A stretch of DNA of 64,000 nucleotides. It comes from Physcia stellaris. Taxonomy: Eukaryota; Ascomycota; Lecanoromycetes; Caliciales; Physciaceae. This document shows positions 1 to 11,929 of this stretch, one piece after another. A program made the position numbers and the translations under genes. Below the pieces are notes generated by a model that was given only the letters and a program-made list of their open reading frames with translations, was not told where the DNA came from and did not search any database. Within the stretch, counting starts at the first letter, position 1. The number at the start of each line of letters is the position of its first letter. Location: assembly GCA_018902385.1 (NCBI GenBank), contig JABSSW010000077.1, positions 83,262-147,261 of the forward strand, given 5' to 3'.

Positions 1-225
1 GATTCTATGAACGAGGTATACCGATTCTAGACTTATAACGCCAGGCCATCCCCATTGCCCCTGGACCTCAAAAACACCCTCGCTATGCATGAGCCGCTCA
101 CTCTATCTGTCATTGAGCGCCCTTCTATCCTTATCCCATCCCCATGACCTACAGCCCCCGGAAAGGCAGGCGTGTCTCCGAAGCCCTTCATATAATAATA
201 AGAAACCGAAAAGTAAGAACGAACC

Positions 226-3221
226 TCAACGCCGCATAACCCGTTGCCGACTCAGCAACTGGCTAACCATAAAATGGCTCACATCCTCATCAGCCCAGTA
301 ACTCAAATGGCTCGCGATACTAGCAATGAGCGAAATATCAAACACGCCCTCCTGGATACTGAAATCCACCCTCCCGTTCCCGTTCAGGGCGCGCACTTTC
401 CCTTCTTCCCGCCGCGCCCGCTCGTCGGACTCGGCATCGAGCGGGTCGGAGCTCTGTTGCCGTTTCTGGAAGCCGGCGTAGAGGGTTTCGATTTCGCTGT
501 CTATGAGGGTTGGGGGGTGTTCGGCTGGTGTGTCGTCGCTTTTCGAGGCGCCATCTGGGGAATGGAGGGTTGATGATGAGGATGGGATACTGGCAGGTGC
601 GCCGCTGGAGGTCGGGGCGCGCAGCACCTGAGGGTTGGAGACGGATTGAGAGGAAGACAGCTGCCCATCGCCTGTGAGGCCCAGGCTGCGGTTTAGCAGA
701 CTGCTCGCTACGCCAGACGTAAAATTTGTCCAGAGTCCCGACACGCTCTGGCCCACTCGTGCGCCGATACCGGTGATGCCGGCGCCCGGGGCTCCGAAGA
801 TGCCTTTCTTGGTGTACGGAAGTGGCTGAGGTTTCAATGATGACATGGCTGGGGATATGAGCGGTTCGATACGGTAGGCGATGGGATCGGCGGGGTGGAA
901 GATATTGAAGAGTTGCTGGCACTTGGGTGATGAGACGGTGATGGAGAGGATCTCTTCGTCGTTGGCACTGGCGCCGTTGTTGGCTGCTGCGCCGAGAAAA
1001 GGGTCGTCGAGAGCGTCCGGATCCATTGGGCTTTGGGAGGCGGGAGCATTCGGAGAGCGGCCGGCAATGCGTCGCCCTTTGAGCATTTGGTAGAGACCAA
1101 GAGGCGAGCCAAGGCAGAAGAAGGATTCAACATCAAAGTTCAGAGCTAAATCCGGGGTGTGGTCCGATATTTGGGTACTGCCGCCTCGGCGGGAATGTCG
1201 TTTATTTCGCGATAGGCTTGGGGCTAACTTGAGAGGGCTTTGTTGGCGGCAGAGAATATCAAAGAGGATGGCTGAGCCGAGGGAGTGGCCTATCAGGCTG
1301 ACTTTTCCGTTGAACTTGGGGTTGCGCTGCATGAAGAGTTCGTAAATGCGGTTGCATTCGCGCTGGACGATGCCCGAGATGTGCTCCCTGTACGCAGATT
1401 GATAAAGCAATATATCCAATGCTAGGTCTGAGATGAGATTTCGTATGGCGGGCACCCCTTCAACAGTGATGTCTTCCAAGCTGGGATACTTCTCATCCTC
1501 GCCAAAGGCATCAGCATCGGTGAGATCCTGCTCCTTGCTGTTCTGCTTGAAGCTTTGCTTGGGGAAATCCAAAAGATGCCGCCACATTACAGGCAAGACT
1601 TGAACACGGCAATTCTTTGGTAGCTTCTCGACTTCGTTGTTGAGCGCTTGTAGGTCCGGCGAGTTGTCATATACGCTTTTCAGCGTCTTTCTCAGCACGT
1701 TCACATCATGGATGAAATTGATGCTCTCCAAGCGTAGGCCCAGCCTTTGTCCAATGCCATGCGTCACAAGAATGAGATGTTCGATCTCGCGACCTTGGTC
1801 ATCCCCGTCGGAGTCTCTGTAGTCTTTCCGAAACTGATCTTCATCCCGCTTGCGAGCCGCTTCTTCCTCCTTTGAAGGATCTTCGGGTTCTGGCGAAATG
1901 ATTAGAGATGACATCTGTCTTTCCAGTTTCAACAGCCTTGGCTCGGAGTCTGACTCTGCTGCCTCGGCTTCTCGCGTCGTAGCAGCTTCATCTGAGACTT
2001 TTGGTTCAGCTCCTCGATCTTTGGGGTCGGCCAGAGTAGGCTCAACATTGTTTGAACTCGACTCTGCTCCCACTTCCGATTTCTTTTCTTTACTCTTAAC
2101 AGCTTCGGTAAACCCGCGAACGACTTTCATCCCTCCCAGGTGACCGCCTCCAGCAAAGCGTTGATATACTGTGCTACTCATGCGAGACAAAAAGTCATCT
2201 GTTAGAAGCCATGCCACGGTAGCATCCTGATAGGTAACTACTGAGTTCATGTAATTACCGAATAGACGCTGCGTTTGGAGTTCAAACTTTGCAGTAATAT
2301 TAGGGCTAGTCGCTTCCTCTTTGTCCTTGTTGATATCCTCAGATGAAATGCTTCTCGTAGGTCGAGGCTTTGAATCAGGCCTCTGGTCTTGACGCCCTGG
2401 TGGATCCATCGATACCGGTCTCGATCTAGGTTTGTTGTCCGAAGAAGGCGGTGCTAGATTCTCGTATCGCCATGGTTTTATTTTCAGGTATCCTTCTTCC
2501 AGCTGAATTGCCAAGTTCTCGTCACATGGGCGGAGATTGGAACCTTCCTGGTGAAACCAACTGCCACGCCGTACATCGTATATGGGGCCCAGCCAGTATG
2601 TTGGTGCTAGTTCACGCTTCTCGACGTCTACATCGAACAAAAAGTCCTCGTTGACAGGCACCTTGATCTTTCCTCCTTTCTCCGTGCTTGTGGAGTCATT
2701 GATGCTGGTATTCTTCTTTGATCCAACATCCTCAAGACTGGTCTCCGAAAGCCTGGCGGTCATCTTTCCAATGTCTCCGCTGGATTGATCTACCTTGTCC
2801 GACTCGGCATCCTCGACTAGTCGCTGGAAAGCAGCCTCTATCGAGCGGGAATCCCTGGCTGAGAAGCCTGTGTACTTTTTAGGTAGAGGTAGAGGTTTGG
2901 CATCCTTGGAGGATTTATCTAGCGGTTGCGGCTTGCGCTTTGGAACCTACGAGCAGGTCAGCGCAAAGTTCACACAGTGCAGGTAGGCAATCTTACATCT
3001 ATTGCGTAAAACCATCTGATGTTGGACTTGGGGCAATCGGAAGGGTAGTCTTTGCGACTTAGACGGTGACGCGCCGTGATGGTATGATCGTCTCCCTTGG
3101 ATTTCTCCAGCGGTGCAGGCGTCGCCTTATCCTCCTTACTGCCATGGTCAGGCTTCGGGGTGTTACTCCTTGACGGCCAGGGAGAGATGGACTCTAGGAA
3201 GCTTTTCTGGGTAGCAGCCAT
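226..3221 (-). CDS. DDHD-domain phospholipase (PA-preferring phospholipase A1-like)
   Basis: Two exons, 3221-2997 and 2946-226, joined across a 50 bp GT-AG intron, give 981 aa. The start is the ATG at 3221; an earlier in-frame ATG at 3263 is possible. A lipase nucleophile elbow, GHSLGS, lies at about residues 628-633. The C-terminal part has the DDHD-type features HPADPIAYRIEPL (about 757-770) and a terminal Asp/His-rich stretch. Residues 1-150 and about 270-390 are charged and low-complexity. Known for the family: intracellular phospholipases A1 hydrolyse phosphatidic acid and related phospholipids at ER/Golgi or mitochondrial membranes; yeast Ddl1 is the fungal reference. No signal peptide is seen. 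The gene is divergent from the thioesterase at 3543 and shares its 321 bp promoter. The family call is firm; the substrate is inferred. Confidence 0.9.
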
Positions 3222-3542
3222 CTTACCTCCCCGGACAAACCGGAGGAGACTGAAAGGTGCCAACGTGAAAGTGTTGGGACGGACATCAATCAGGTGGGCA
3301 AGAAGTTGGTTGAGTGGAAAGTGACGCGAATCTTGAAATTGAGGTCATGCTCATGGCTTGGCAGACACGTGACAGGCACATGAAATCACATGACAGACAC
3401 ATGACATTTCGGGTCGAACCGTCCCTCACCTCCATCGACGGACAACTACTAGTAGTAAGTACAGTAGTAAGTGTTACTGTTACAACTCTCCACTTCTATT
3501 CGACCCCCATCTTACCTTACGTCACATCTCTCTAGTCTTGTA
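3222..3542. promoter_or_regulatory. Bidirectional promoter between lipase and thioesterase genes
   Basis: This 321 bp stretch separates two divergent starts (3221 minus, 3543 plus), so it must hold both promoters. It contains a cluster of CACRTGA motifs at 3366-3405, annotated separately, and a short AGTAGTAAGT-type repeat at about 3450-3472. I see no clear TATA box. Confidence 0.7.
3366..3405 (+). promoter_or_regulatory. Four evenly spaced CACRTGA (E-box-like) sites
   Basis: CACGTGAC at 3366 is followed by CACATGA at 3377, CACATGAC at 3387 and CACATGAC at 3398. The start-to-start spacing is 11, 10 and 11 bp, about one helical turn, so all four would face the same side of the DNA. CACRTG is the core of bHLH and bHLH-zip binding sites. 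That such a factor binds here is inference. Confidence 0.55.
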
Positions 3543-3986
3543 ATGGCGTCGACCAAACCCGACGAGTCTACCGAGCTGGCTCGTGTTCGCAGCTATTGGG
3601 CCGAGATGTGGCCAAACAGCCCAATCTACGAATTCCTTCTCAAAGACGTCGAGCTTGTCTCGGCCTCCAAGGGACTGGTCGTAGCTAAGCTAAAAGTCGA
3701 GCCAACACACATGAACTCGAAGGGTACATTACACGGTACAGTGTCAGCATGCATTACTGATGGGTTTGGTGGACTGGCCATTGCGTCTACTGGATCGAGT
3801 AATACTGGGCTCTCCACGGACATACACACCACCTACGTCTCCACTGCCAAGGTCGGAGATATCTTGGAGATCGAGGCGAAGTGCGGTAAAGTGGGAAGAA
3901 ATATTGCGTTCACAACAGTGGAGATCAGGCATGAGAATGGTGCTGTGGTCACGACTGGGACGCATACGAAATACATCAAGTCGTAA
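3543..3986 (+). CDS. Hot-dog fold thioesterase (4HBT / THEM2-PaaI-like)
   Basis: A single exon encodes 147 aa from the ATG at 3543; the frame is open further upstream to 3471, but MASTKP fits the family length. The segment HMNSKGTLHGTVSACITDGFG matches the hot-dog thioesterase core (N-S-K-G-T-L-H-G followed by the central Asp helix), and the C-terminal half supplies the beta strands (STAKVGDILEIEAKCGKVGRN). Family members hydrolyse acyl-CoA thioesters, usually as dimers or tetramers in cytosol or mitochondria. No obvious targeting peptide is seen. It shares a promoter with the DDHD phospholipase, which suggests, but does not prove, co-regulated lipid metabolism. Confidence 0.88.
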   Translation: MASTKPDESTELARVRSYWAEMWPNSPIYEFLLKDVELVSASKGLVVAKLKVEPTHMNSKGTLHGTVSACITDGFGGLAIASTGSSNTGLSTDIHTTYVSTAKVGDILEIEAKCGKVGRNIAFTTVEIRHENGAVVTTGTHTKYIKS

Positions 3987-4321
3987 AGAGCAGTTACACC
4001 CAACGCCTATTGTTTCTATGAAGCAACACTATCCCCAAGGTAAGACCATACGCATTCTTCTTTGCGTCTGTTGCAGCATCTCATTGCTTCAGACTTCACT
4101 CGGATTGCGAAGATCAACTCCCGTCTTCCGCTTTAGATGCCTTTCCTCCATATTATGACGACTAGGCAATAAACCGATGGGCAAATACGTTGATAGACCT
4201 TTCTCCTGATTATACGCTTAAGGATGAGAAGATTTCGCTTGTCCTTGCTTAAGCTCAAGGATGAATTGCGTTCAGTGGCGAGATACGGCATGGCTTTATG
4301 CTGGAGCCTCTGGTCATAAAC
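3987..4321. other. Convergent intergenic spacer
   Basis: The 335 bp lie between two convergent genes and must contain both 3' ends. I see no further gene, repeat or RNA. Confidence 0.6.
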
Positions 4322-5136
4322 TCAACTATCCAACCATCCGTGGTTGAGCCACTCTTTCCAGTTCCCCTCCATCGTGGCAGCGCGTTGTTGGGCCGTCATC
4401 CCATTGCTATCCTGTAGTGATCTGATATCAGGCTTACATACCATGGCTTCTCGCGGCATCTCAAGCTCTTGTGCTTGCGCAATGATCTCCTGGGGAAATT
4501 GAGCTGTATCGAGGCTTGAGGCAAGCCACAGTAGCAGCCAAGCAACGGTGACATTGTTATTACTGACTGCAGCATGCAATGCTGAGCTCATGTCGCCAAT
4601 TGGATCCTGATACCTCAAGAGATCGATTGCATCTGCTTCCCCGCCGTCTTCAGCGTCTTCCTTGAGCATCTCGATCATTGATATCACATCTCCTTCTCCC
4701 GCAAACTCAACGAAGGCTCGACCCCTTCGTTCTTCTGGGTATGTCTTGAGGTAAGATGCCTCAACTAGAAGTGGCATGATATCTAGTCCTTCTTGTAACC
4801 CGCCCTCATTGTTCAGATTGCACAGCACCTGCTCTTGACCGGTATTTGACATGCTTACAATGCTCGCTCCGCAGTTGGGGCATTCGCTCATGGAGTAGGC
4901 GTCAAGCAAACACTCCCTATAGCGAAGACCATGTTAGCCCGAGTCAGCGATTTTCACTGCATGGATGAGATGACAGACCAATGGAAAAAACACCCACACG
5001 TTAGCTGCACGGAATCTGGCACGGTGCGTCTGGCGATTTCATTTGCCCCGGCGCCCATCGATTGAGCATCTTCGGCCTCATCGTCGGAGTTGATTTCCAG
5101 AGTTAATGGCTGGCTGCAACTGACGCACTTGTCCAT
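4322..5136 (-). CDS. RING-like zinc-binding protein with ankyrin-like region
   Basis: Exons 5136-4979 and 4916-4322 join across a 62 bp intron to give 250 aa; the split codon rebuilds the Trp in FHWECLLDAYS. The N-terminus has the zinc-ligand pattern CVSC, CGCFFHWEC, CPNC, which resembles a RING or treble-clef finger. The C-terminal half (about residues 150-200) has an ankyrin-like helix pair around LHAAVSNNNVTVAWLLLWL. The overall architecture is common in filamentous fungi as an uncharacterised conserved protein. Ubiquitin ligase activity is possible from the cysteine pattern but is not established. Its start is about 690 bp from the divergent PX gene. Confidence 0.8.
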
Positions 5137-5830
5137 ATCACAGTCGTAGTATGCCTAAGACTGCTTGGATGCAAAGTCTCTCAATCTTTTTTACCGTCTT
5201 CGGCTTTTTTCATGCAGACTGAGGAGCTTGGCTCATGTCAACGTGCAGGAGGCTGGCTCGTTGGTTGGTAACTTCCTACCTTGGCCGCAATTTGACCACT
5301 GGACGCTAGTCTCGACGAAATAGACATGGGCTGTTCAAGTTGAGATTGTCATATGCATGAATTCCCAGAAACACTGCTCAGAAAATTACACTTTCGGGAG
5401 GCCCCGAGTTTCAGAGTGGTCCTGACCCACGATTAGGTTGACATCTAGAAATCTGCTCAAAGAAGCCTGAGACCATCGATGTTCTGGGTATCAAGTCCTA
5501 AATTACCGATGGATGCATCCATACGCCGATGCTCCAATTCGGCTCGTGAAACATGGATACTGAAGACGCATGAAATAGGCAAATATAAATTAGAAGAAAG
5601 GCGAGAAAAGACACGATCGCCAAGGGAGCATCTTCGCGCGGCTATTTCACGCTATTTAGCCGAGACTTTAGCCTCGGCCCCTCAAATGCTTTGTCAGCAT
5701 TCGCCGATCGCATTGCCATTGTGGCCTTTCCCAGTGGGCGTGAAACTGTCACTATGTGAAACATCCATTACGATTGACCCATCTAGGTAGCAGGAACGTA
5801 TTAGGACTGCATGATGAAGTCGAGGAAGCT
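5137..5830. promoter_or_regulatory. Divergent promoter region
   Basis: The spacer separates the starts of the RING-like gene (minus) and the PXA-PX gene (plus). A TATA-like AATATAAATT lies at about 5581-5590, roughly 240 bp before the plus-strand start. No other feature is recognised. Confidence 0.45.
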
Positions 5831-8800
5831 ATGGCACACCAAAGCGATGAACCTACATCGACCGCCAACACGATCTTGATCGAAGCTTCACCACAACACC
5901 GATCGGAAGATCCACCCAAGGCAGACCACCCAGGAACCAGCCAAAGTAATGAGGGTCTTCTCTCGAACAAAGTCCAAAACCTTACAGATAACCTCCTAGA
6001 TTGGCTTTCGAATGCAAGCAACGAATCTCTAGGTGCTTGCCTTGTCGGCTTAGGCGCATCGACCTACTTCATACTCGGCCGGGTCGGACTCCTATTAATC
6101 GGTATTGTAGGAGGTATTGCTCTTCACGCGACGTGGGAGTCAAACAGTCACAGCCGTGAGGGCAATGACGCCAAAGCGTTGGAAATCAAGAGAAGGCGGG
6201 AGGTTGGCCTCGATATTGTACGGCGGGTGCTTGATTGGAGAGAAAAAGAACTGGGCGAACAGGATGGGGAAACGCAAGGACAATCGCATATGGCGACAAC
6301 ATCATCATCGCAGCATCAACTCGACTACTCGAGCTTTAGGCCCGCGACAGGAGCTGCCTTGACTGGCCTTACCGACGCTATTGTTCGGGACTATGTAAAG
6401 TATGAAATCCCAGATAATTTGATGTCGATGCTGATGTCTCCAGGTGGTGGTATAGCCCTCTACTACCCGATGATGATAATTTCCCTACGTCTTGCCGAAT
6501 GACCCTTGTCAACTTCGTCCTATCCTTTTCTACACATCTCTCAAGAAAACGGCCCGCAGATACCTTCATCGACTTTCTCACAAACTCTTCTTCTATCACT
6601 GTTGTTTTCATGAACGAACTTTCTTCGGCTTTGATGGCGCCTGGAGCGTACAATGTCGAATGCTCCGATGCTCTGCACCGCTACTTGGAAATGAATCCAG
6701 ACAGCCACCTCGCAAATGTTATGGACGTGGAACAACAGCGAAGGAAGCTCAAGGCTGTAGCCGAGGACGCATTGCATTCTTTCCTGGATTCCTCCGCCTA
6801 CAAATGTGAACCTGTCAAAGCCTTCTTGCGGGAGGTCCTAGCTGGTCTCATTCTGGAGACAACTGTTCAAAGCTGCTCAAAGGCGGAATTCATCAATGGC
6901 TGGATTATATACTTGCTGGAAGAGGGGGATACTGAACTCATGGATGTTATTGATGCCGGGGTCAGTACCGCGACAGGACAGCCCAGCAATAAAGATTCGG
7001 CAGCGTCGACCATGAATGCAGTAGAGTTAGACGTGGCAAAGGAGCCTAGAGACGGCGAATCCAAGAGAACCATGGAACACAGAAGAACAATTAGTAGGGC
7101 TGAGGGCGCTATGGAAGAAGCCATGCAAGAAGCCAAGAGGTTGACCGAGCTTATCGCTGCCGAGGAAGCGAAGAAGGATCAAGAGGTCCGGATCGAAGAA
7201 ACCACTAAGAGCCAGGATATATTAGAAAGCGAGTCATCGAGTGCCACAACTCCGAACGGACCTACCCCAAATTCTTCGGCAAGCGATTTGGCGGGTTCAA
7301 TGCACAGCGCTGAGAACCGTGCTGCGATGCGTCCTTTATCAACAGCAGAAACCCCTGTGGCAGCCAGCTTTACGAGCTTTGATCAAATACTTCCAGTAAA
7401 AAAGACTACCGCTTTGCAAGAGAGTAGTCTTAGTCCCACGCCAAATATTCCTCCTCTAACACTTTACAACGCTACAGTCTCTATCTTTGATGATGCCCAG
7501 CCAGGTGAAAAGACTACCATGCGATCCAAGCCGCAAGCAGATTACTTGATCCAGATCGAGCCCGCTACCCCTCAACATCCTGGATGGATGATAGCGCGAA
7601 GGTATCCGGATTTTGAAACTCTCCACGAAGTCCTCAGAAGGATTTCTGTTATTTCTGGGGTGCCCGATTTTGCACAAAAACACTCGACACTTCCGGGTTG
7701 GAAGAACAGGACGAAAGAGGAGCTGCGAAGCGATCTCGAGCGCTATATTCGTGACGCCTTGTCATTTAGTAGACTGGCGGAAAGTGAGGGTATGAAACGG
7801 TTTCTCGAGAGAGACCAACCTCCCGGCGGGTCAGGATCTAGTGGTAATAAAGGAGGCTTTGGATTCCCTAGTCCAGCGGCCTTTGAGAATATGGGCAAAG
7901 GTATGCTCGATGTCCTTGCTAGTGCTCCGAAAGGTGCTGCTGGAGGGGGTAAAGCCATTTTGGGAGGATTTACTGGGGTTGTGGGAGGTCTGGGGTCAAT
8001 TGGGCAGAAGAAGCCCACATCAATCAGTCCGAGTCGTCCATCTACTTCCGTTTCAAGAGCGAGTACCACTCTCTCGCGAGCGGAGAGCTTCGAAGTTACA
8101 CACAACGAACAACCGCTCGTAAGGCAGTCACAGGACAGCGTGCGCGAATCATCCAGAGCTTCTGGTGAAACTGGAAATGTGTCCCCTGCGTTCAACCAGC
8201 CGGTAGATTTTCTATCTCAAGATAATGTTGGATCTACAACTAGAGAATCTCTCAAGCCACCAATAACGCGTCCGTCCACGAACGGCTCCTTACTTGATCC
8301 GTATGTCGAAGCTTCTGAGACAAAGTTCGATAGAGTTGATCAACCCGAGCTGCATCTGCCGCCTCCACCGAGCGAGATCTCGGATGACTACAACAACTCT
8401 GGTGGCTCGCAAAATCTACTGAAAAGAAGTGATGAGTCGTCGCAACAATCTCCTCCCACCTCTTCGTCCACTGGGCGTGTACCTCCGTCACCAGTGACAA
8501 CAACTTCCCAAAAGGGCTCCCTTCGTCCCACAGCCCAACCCCTAAGCGAACCTGAAACTCGTGTCGCTGTCGAGCTCTTCTTTGCTCTGATCAATGAGCT
8601 CTACACACTCTCTTCAGCATGGAACATTCGTCGAACGCTCCTTAATGCCGCCAAATCTTTCCTACTTCGTCCAGGCAACCCTTCCCTCAGCTCCATCCAA
8701 CAGCTCCTTCAGTCCTCGCTCGATAGCAACACGTCCGACGAAGGTATTGCTGCTCACCTGACCAAGCTACGAGAGAACTCGTTACCCACCGAAGTGGAGC

Positions 8801-9030
8801 TGAAAAGGTGGCCCGCACCACCTAATGAAGAAGAAAAAGAGGAGCTTCGAAGAAAAGCGCGCAAGCTGCTAGTTGAGAAAGGCATGCCATCTGCCCTGAC
8901 TAGTGTGATGGGTGCAGCGGCGAGCGGAGAAGCTTTGGGCCGAGTGTTTGACTCACTACAGGTCCAGAGCGTGGCAAGAGGCTTCATGTTCGCGATCATC
9001 CTGCAAGTAATCCGAGCACTTGCTCAGTAG
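5831..9030 (+). CDS. PXA-PX-nexin_C membrane protein (Mdm1/SNX13-like, without RGS)
   Basis: Exons 5831-6399 and 6444-9030 join across a 44 bp intron to give 1051 aa; the junction restores the PXA signature DYVKWWYSPLLPDD. Domain order: a hydrophobic hairpin or membrane segment (about 66-102), PXA (about 170-360), a charged coiled-coil-like stretch (about 390-430), PX (about 525-640, with ARRYPDFETLHEVLR and LPGWKNRT), a long Ser/Pro-rich linker, and nexin_C (about 890-1051). Proteins of this class tether the ER to endolysosomes or the vacuole and bind phosphoinositides through PX. I found no RGS domain. The upstream frame is open but lacks an ATG, so Met at 5831 was chosen. Family assignment is firm; the contact site is inferred. 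Confidence 0.9.
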
Positions 9031-9053
9031 GGACCCATCAAGCAACAGGAACA

Positions 9054-9518
9054 GTGACACTTGATTCCTTTGCATGGCTCGAAGTAGACCTAACAGGTGC
9101 ATTTGAACCAGTAGTAAAGGTGGACCTAGGAGATCCAACATGCTTGGCTTTATTAAGCCAACTGATAGAATTAGATACAATGCCTTGCTATGCTCAGGAA
9201 AGCTCAGATACTAAGAGGCCAATACCGATTGGATCAATTCCAAGAATGGTTATGTATATAACTTCTCAAGCTAAGAAAGATGGGGCACCAGTAGCTGCAA
9301 ACTCCCAAGCAGGTTTAGACGGACTTACGCAGCTGATGAGAGCCGTCATAGCAATGGATTATGGCAAGACAGTATATCACCAACAGGTAGATGAAGCCAA
9401 TGAGAAACGCAGCCCTGGCATTGCCAAGATAACATTCGACGTTTGTCATGCTACTATCAAAGCTAGGAACAGAAATCCTGGAGCCCAAGTGGCTGATAGG
9501 CCGTTGGGAAGGCCCTAA
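9054..9518 (+). CDS. Hypothetical 154 aa ORF on a CpG-poor island
   Basis: An open frame of 154 codons begins 24 bp after the stop of the PXA-PX gene. I do not recognise the protein, and it has no signal peptide or membrane segment. The surrounding 9031-9700 sequence has few CpG and many CTAGG/CCTAAG-type words, unlike the adjacent genes. It could be part of an old repeat, a 3' UTR or an orphan gene. No intron or expression evidence is visible. Confidence 0.25.
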   Translation: MTLDSFAWLEVDLTGAFEPVVKVDLGDPTCLALLSQLIELDTMPCYAQESSDTKRPIPIGSIPRMVMYITSQAKKDGAPVAANSQAGLDGLTQLMRAVIAMDYGKTVYHQQVDEANEKRSPGIAKITFDVCHATIKARNRNPGAQVADRPLGRP

Positions 9519-10148
9519 GTCCTACTTGGCCTGGAAGGCTGGAAGCTTGTGGCTACAGGGCTGGGTGGTCAAAACCAAAAATAGGGGCCCCTACCACTAG
9601 ACTAAGGTACCTACCTAAGCCCCGGAATCCTAGGCTAGTGAGTAGTGAGGCCTCTAGGAATTTAATTAAGATCATACCTCAGCCTCTCAGCTTGTTGGAT
9701 CCTGAATCCTGCACGTCGTCGCTCGCCTAGTCGGTATGATTGTGGTATTATGCAAGGAGGTCTCCCCTTGCAGTACTCGTACACGGGTGGTAGCGAAAAT
9801 GCAAAAAGGTCACCGCGATGGAGAATCGTGAGGTTCTGATCTCTGCGATCCAGTCAACTTCTTCGATTGGATGTAGTTTGCTGCTGCAATCATAGAAAGT
9901 AGAAAGATGGAAGGCCGCAAGTCCTATTTGAGGGACTGTCTCGAAACACTGCGCCCCAGGATGGACTTCACAGACGCCTCACAGCAAATCCTACCGACAT
10001 GTAGATGAGTATATACATTACTATCATCCTCCACGACCAAAAAAGCATTCGGTCATCGCGATTCGCTTTTGTCTCTTCTTATTTCCTTTGTTGTTGTTGC
10101 CGATTTCCTTGCGTCGTTTATATTTCCATCGATAGAGACGTCACAACC
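9519..10148. other. Intergenic spacer and protease promoter
   Basis: The first part (to about 9700) continues the CpG-poor, CTAG-rich sequence. The rest is a pyrimidine-rich leader (about 10065-10130) before the protease start, typical of fungal promoters. No gene is seen. Confidence 0.4.
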
Positions 10149-11929
10149 ATGGTTTATCCAGCTCTTCTAGCTGTATTTGCAGCTGCTTCATACCTACAAA
10201 CCACACTGGCTGAACCTAAGGTTGTTGGCATCGACTTCGACAAAGCCTTGGGTTCACCGCAAGTCGCAGGTCTCAGCCGCCGTGCTGATGTCGTTCCAGT
10301 CACCATGCAGAATTTCAAATATCTATATACCCTCAATCTTACCGTAGGCACGCCTCCTCAACATATACGGGTTTTGATCGACACCGGAAGCAGTGATCTC
10401 TGGGTTCCGTCGGTGGGTGCAGACATGTGCAAGGAGAACAAGGCAGAATGCAAAGCAAACGGCGCATGTGAGTTTTTCAATATCAAACCCCTCATGCCTG
10501 GCATTAATCTCCGATGTCTAGACGATGCACGCGCATCCAAGACAAGCGTCAACACTCATGAGCCTTTTGAGGCCAACTATGCCGATGAAAGTCATTATAC
10601 CGGTACTTATTACAAGGACGCTGTTGGTTTCAAAGGAGTTTCGATGAAAGATGTGCAATTTGGTCTTGCCAAGAAAACAGAAAATGTTGTCATTAACGAC
10701 GGCGAAACAGACACTGTTGGTCTCATGGGTCTTGGCTTCGAACAGAGTGAATTCAGTATAGACAATGGAGGAAAGCAGTATCTGAACGTCATGGGAGAGC
10801 TGAAGAAGCAAGGCTTTATCAAGACCAAATCTTTCAGCTTGTACCTGAACTCCTTCGGTATGTGAATCTTATTCGCACCCGAATAGCTTCATGTCATCAG
10901 ACCTTATACTACTCTACCTGACCTTAGCTAACCTTCCCTCTCATACTAGATGCACCTACCGGCACTCTTCTCTTCGGCGGCCTCGACAAGTCCAAGTATA
11001 AAGGACCTCTAATCGCCGCTCCAATGGTCCCCAGCCCCGGAGACGACAAGGTCTCCGCATACGCTATCGAATGCACATCCATCACCGCATCGTCTCCAGG
11101 AGGAAATACCTCACTAATGCCTTCCAATTCCACCAACGTAGTCTACGCCTTACTCGACAGCGGCGCAGCCCACACCTCCATCCCGCTCTACCTAATCCCA
11201 GCCCTCCACGCCTACCTCGGCGCAAAGACGGACCCAAACATGTCGAACGCCATCGTCCCCTGCAACCTCTCCACCGCAGACGCAACCTTCACCTTCGGCT
11301 TCGGCGGCCCCAAAGGGCCCCAAATCACAGTGCCCATCAGCGACTTCATCAGCCCTCGCAGCAAGCACCCCGACCTCGCCTTCGAGGACGGCACTCCGGC
11401 ATGCGAGCTCACCATCGGCGCCAGCGGCGGCACGGGCATGAGTCTAGGCGACAGCTTCCTGCACTCCGCGTACGCGGTCTACGACATCGAGAACCAAGCC
11501 ATCGCCCTCGCGCAGAGCAACCTCGCGCCCAAAAGCGACCCCCAGATCGTCGAAATCACCCCCGCCGACGGCATCCCTGGCCTCAAGTCCGTCGTCAAGA
11601 CCATCGCTTTCGATGACAAGGCGCTCGAGGCCCAGTCTGAGGCTATCGCGGCTGTCGAGGCGACTGCGTCGTCGCTGCCCGAGCAGACGGATTTCTCGTA
11701 TGGCACCGTTAGTGAGATGCCTGGCACGGCGAGCGTTACGGCGCAGAGTGCGGCGAGGACGAGTGAGGGTACGGCCAAGGAGACGGCTGATCGGACGAAG
11801 GGGAGGCGATCTTCGTCTACGACGTCGCAGACTGGGACGCCGACGCCGACGGGGGGCGCGGTGGCGCTGAAGGGGCCGGGCGGAGTCATATTCTTGGCTG
11901 TGCTGGTGGGGCTTTTGTGTTGGATCTAG
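10149..11929 (+). CDS. GPI-anchored aspartic protease (yapsin-like, peptidase A1)
   Basis: Three exons, 10149-10467, 10522-10857 and 10950-11929, give 544 aa. The 54 bp first intron is a multiple of three and reads through as open frame, but GTGAGT and CTAG borders and the restored family motif GAYDARASKT support splicing. A signal peptide occupies residues 1-20. A short propeptide ends near LSRRAD. Catalytic Asp motifs are DTGSSDLWVP (Asp78) and LLDSGAAHTS (Asp288, DSG instead of DTG). The C-terminus is Ser/Thr-rich and ends in a hydrophobic tail suited to a GPI anchor. Yapsins process proteins at the fungal cell surface and act in wall maintenance. The third exon is markedly GC-rich. Confidence 0.92.
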
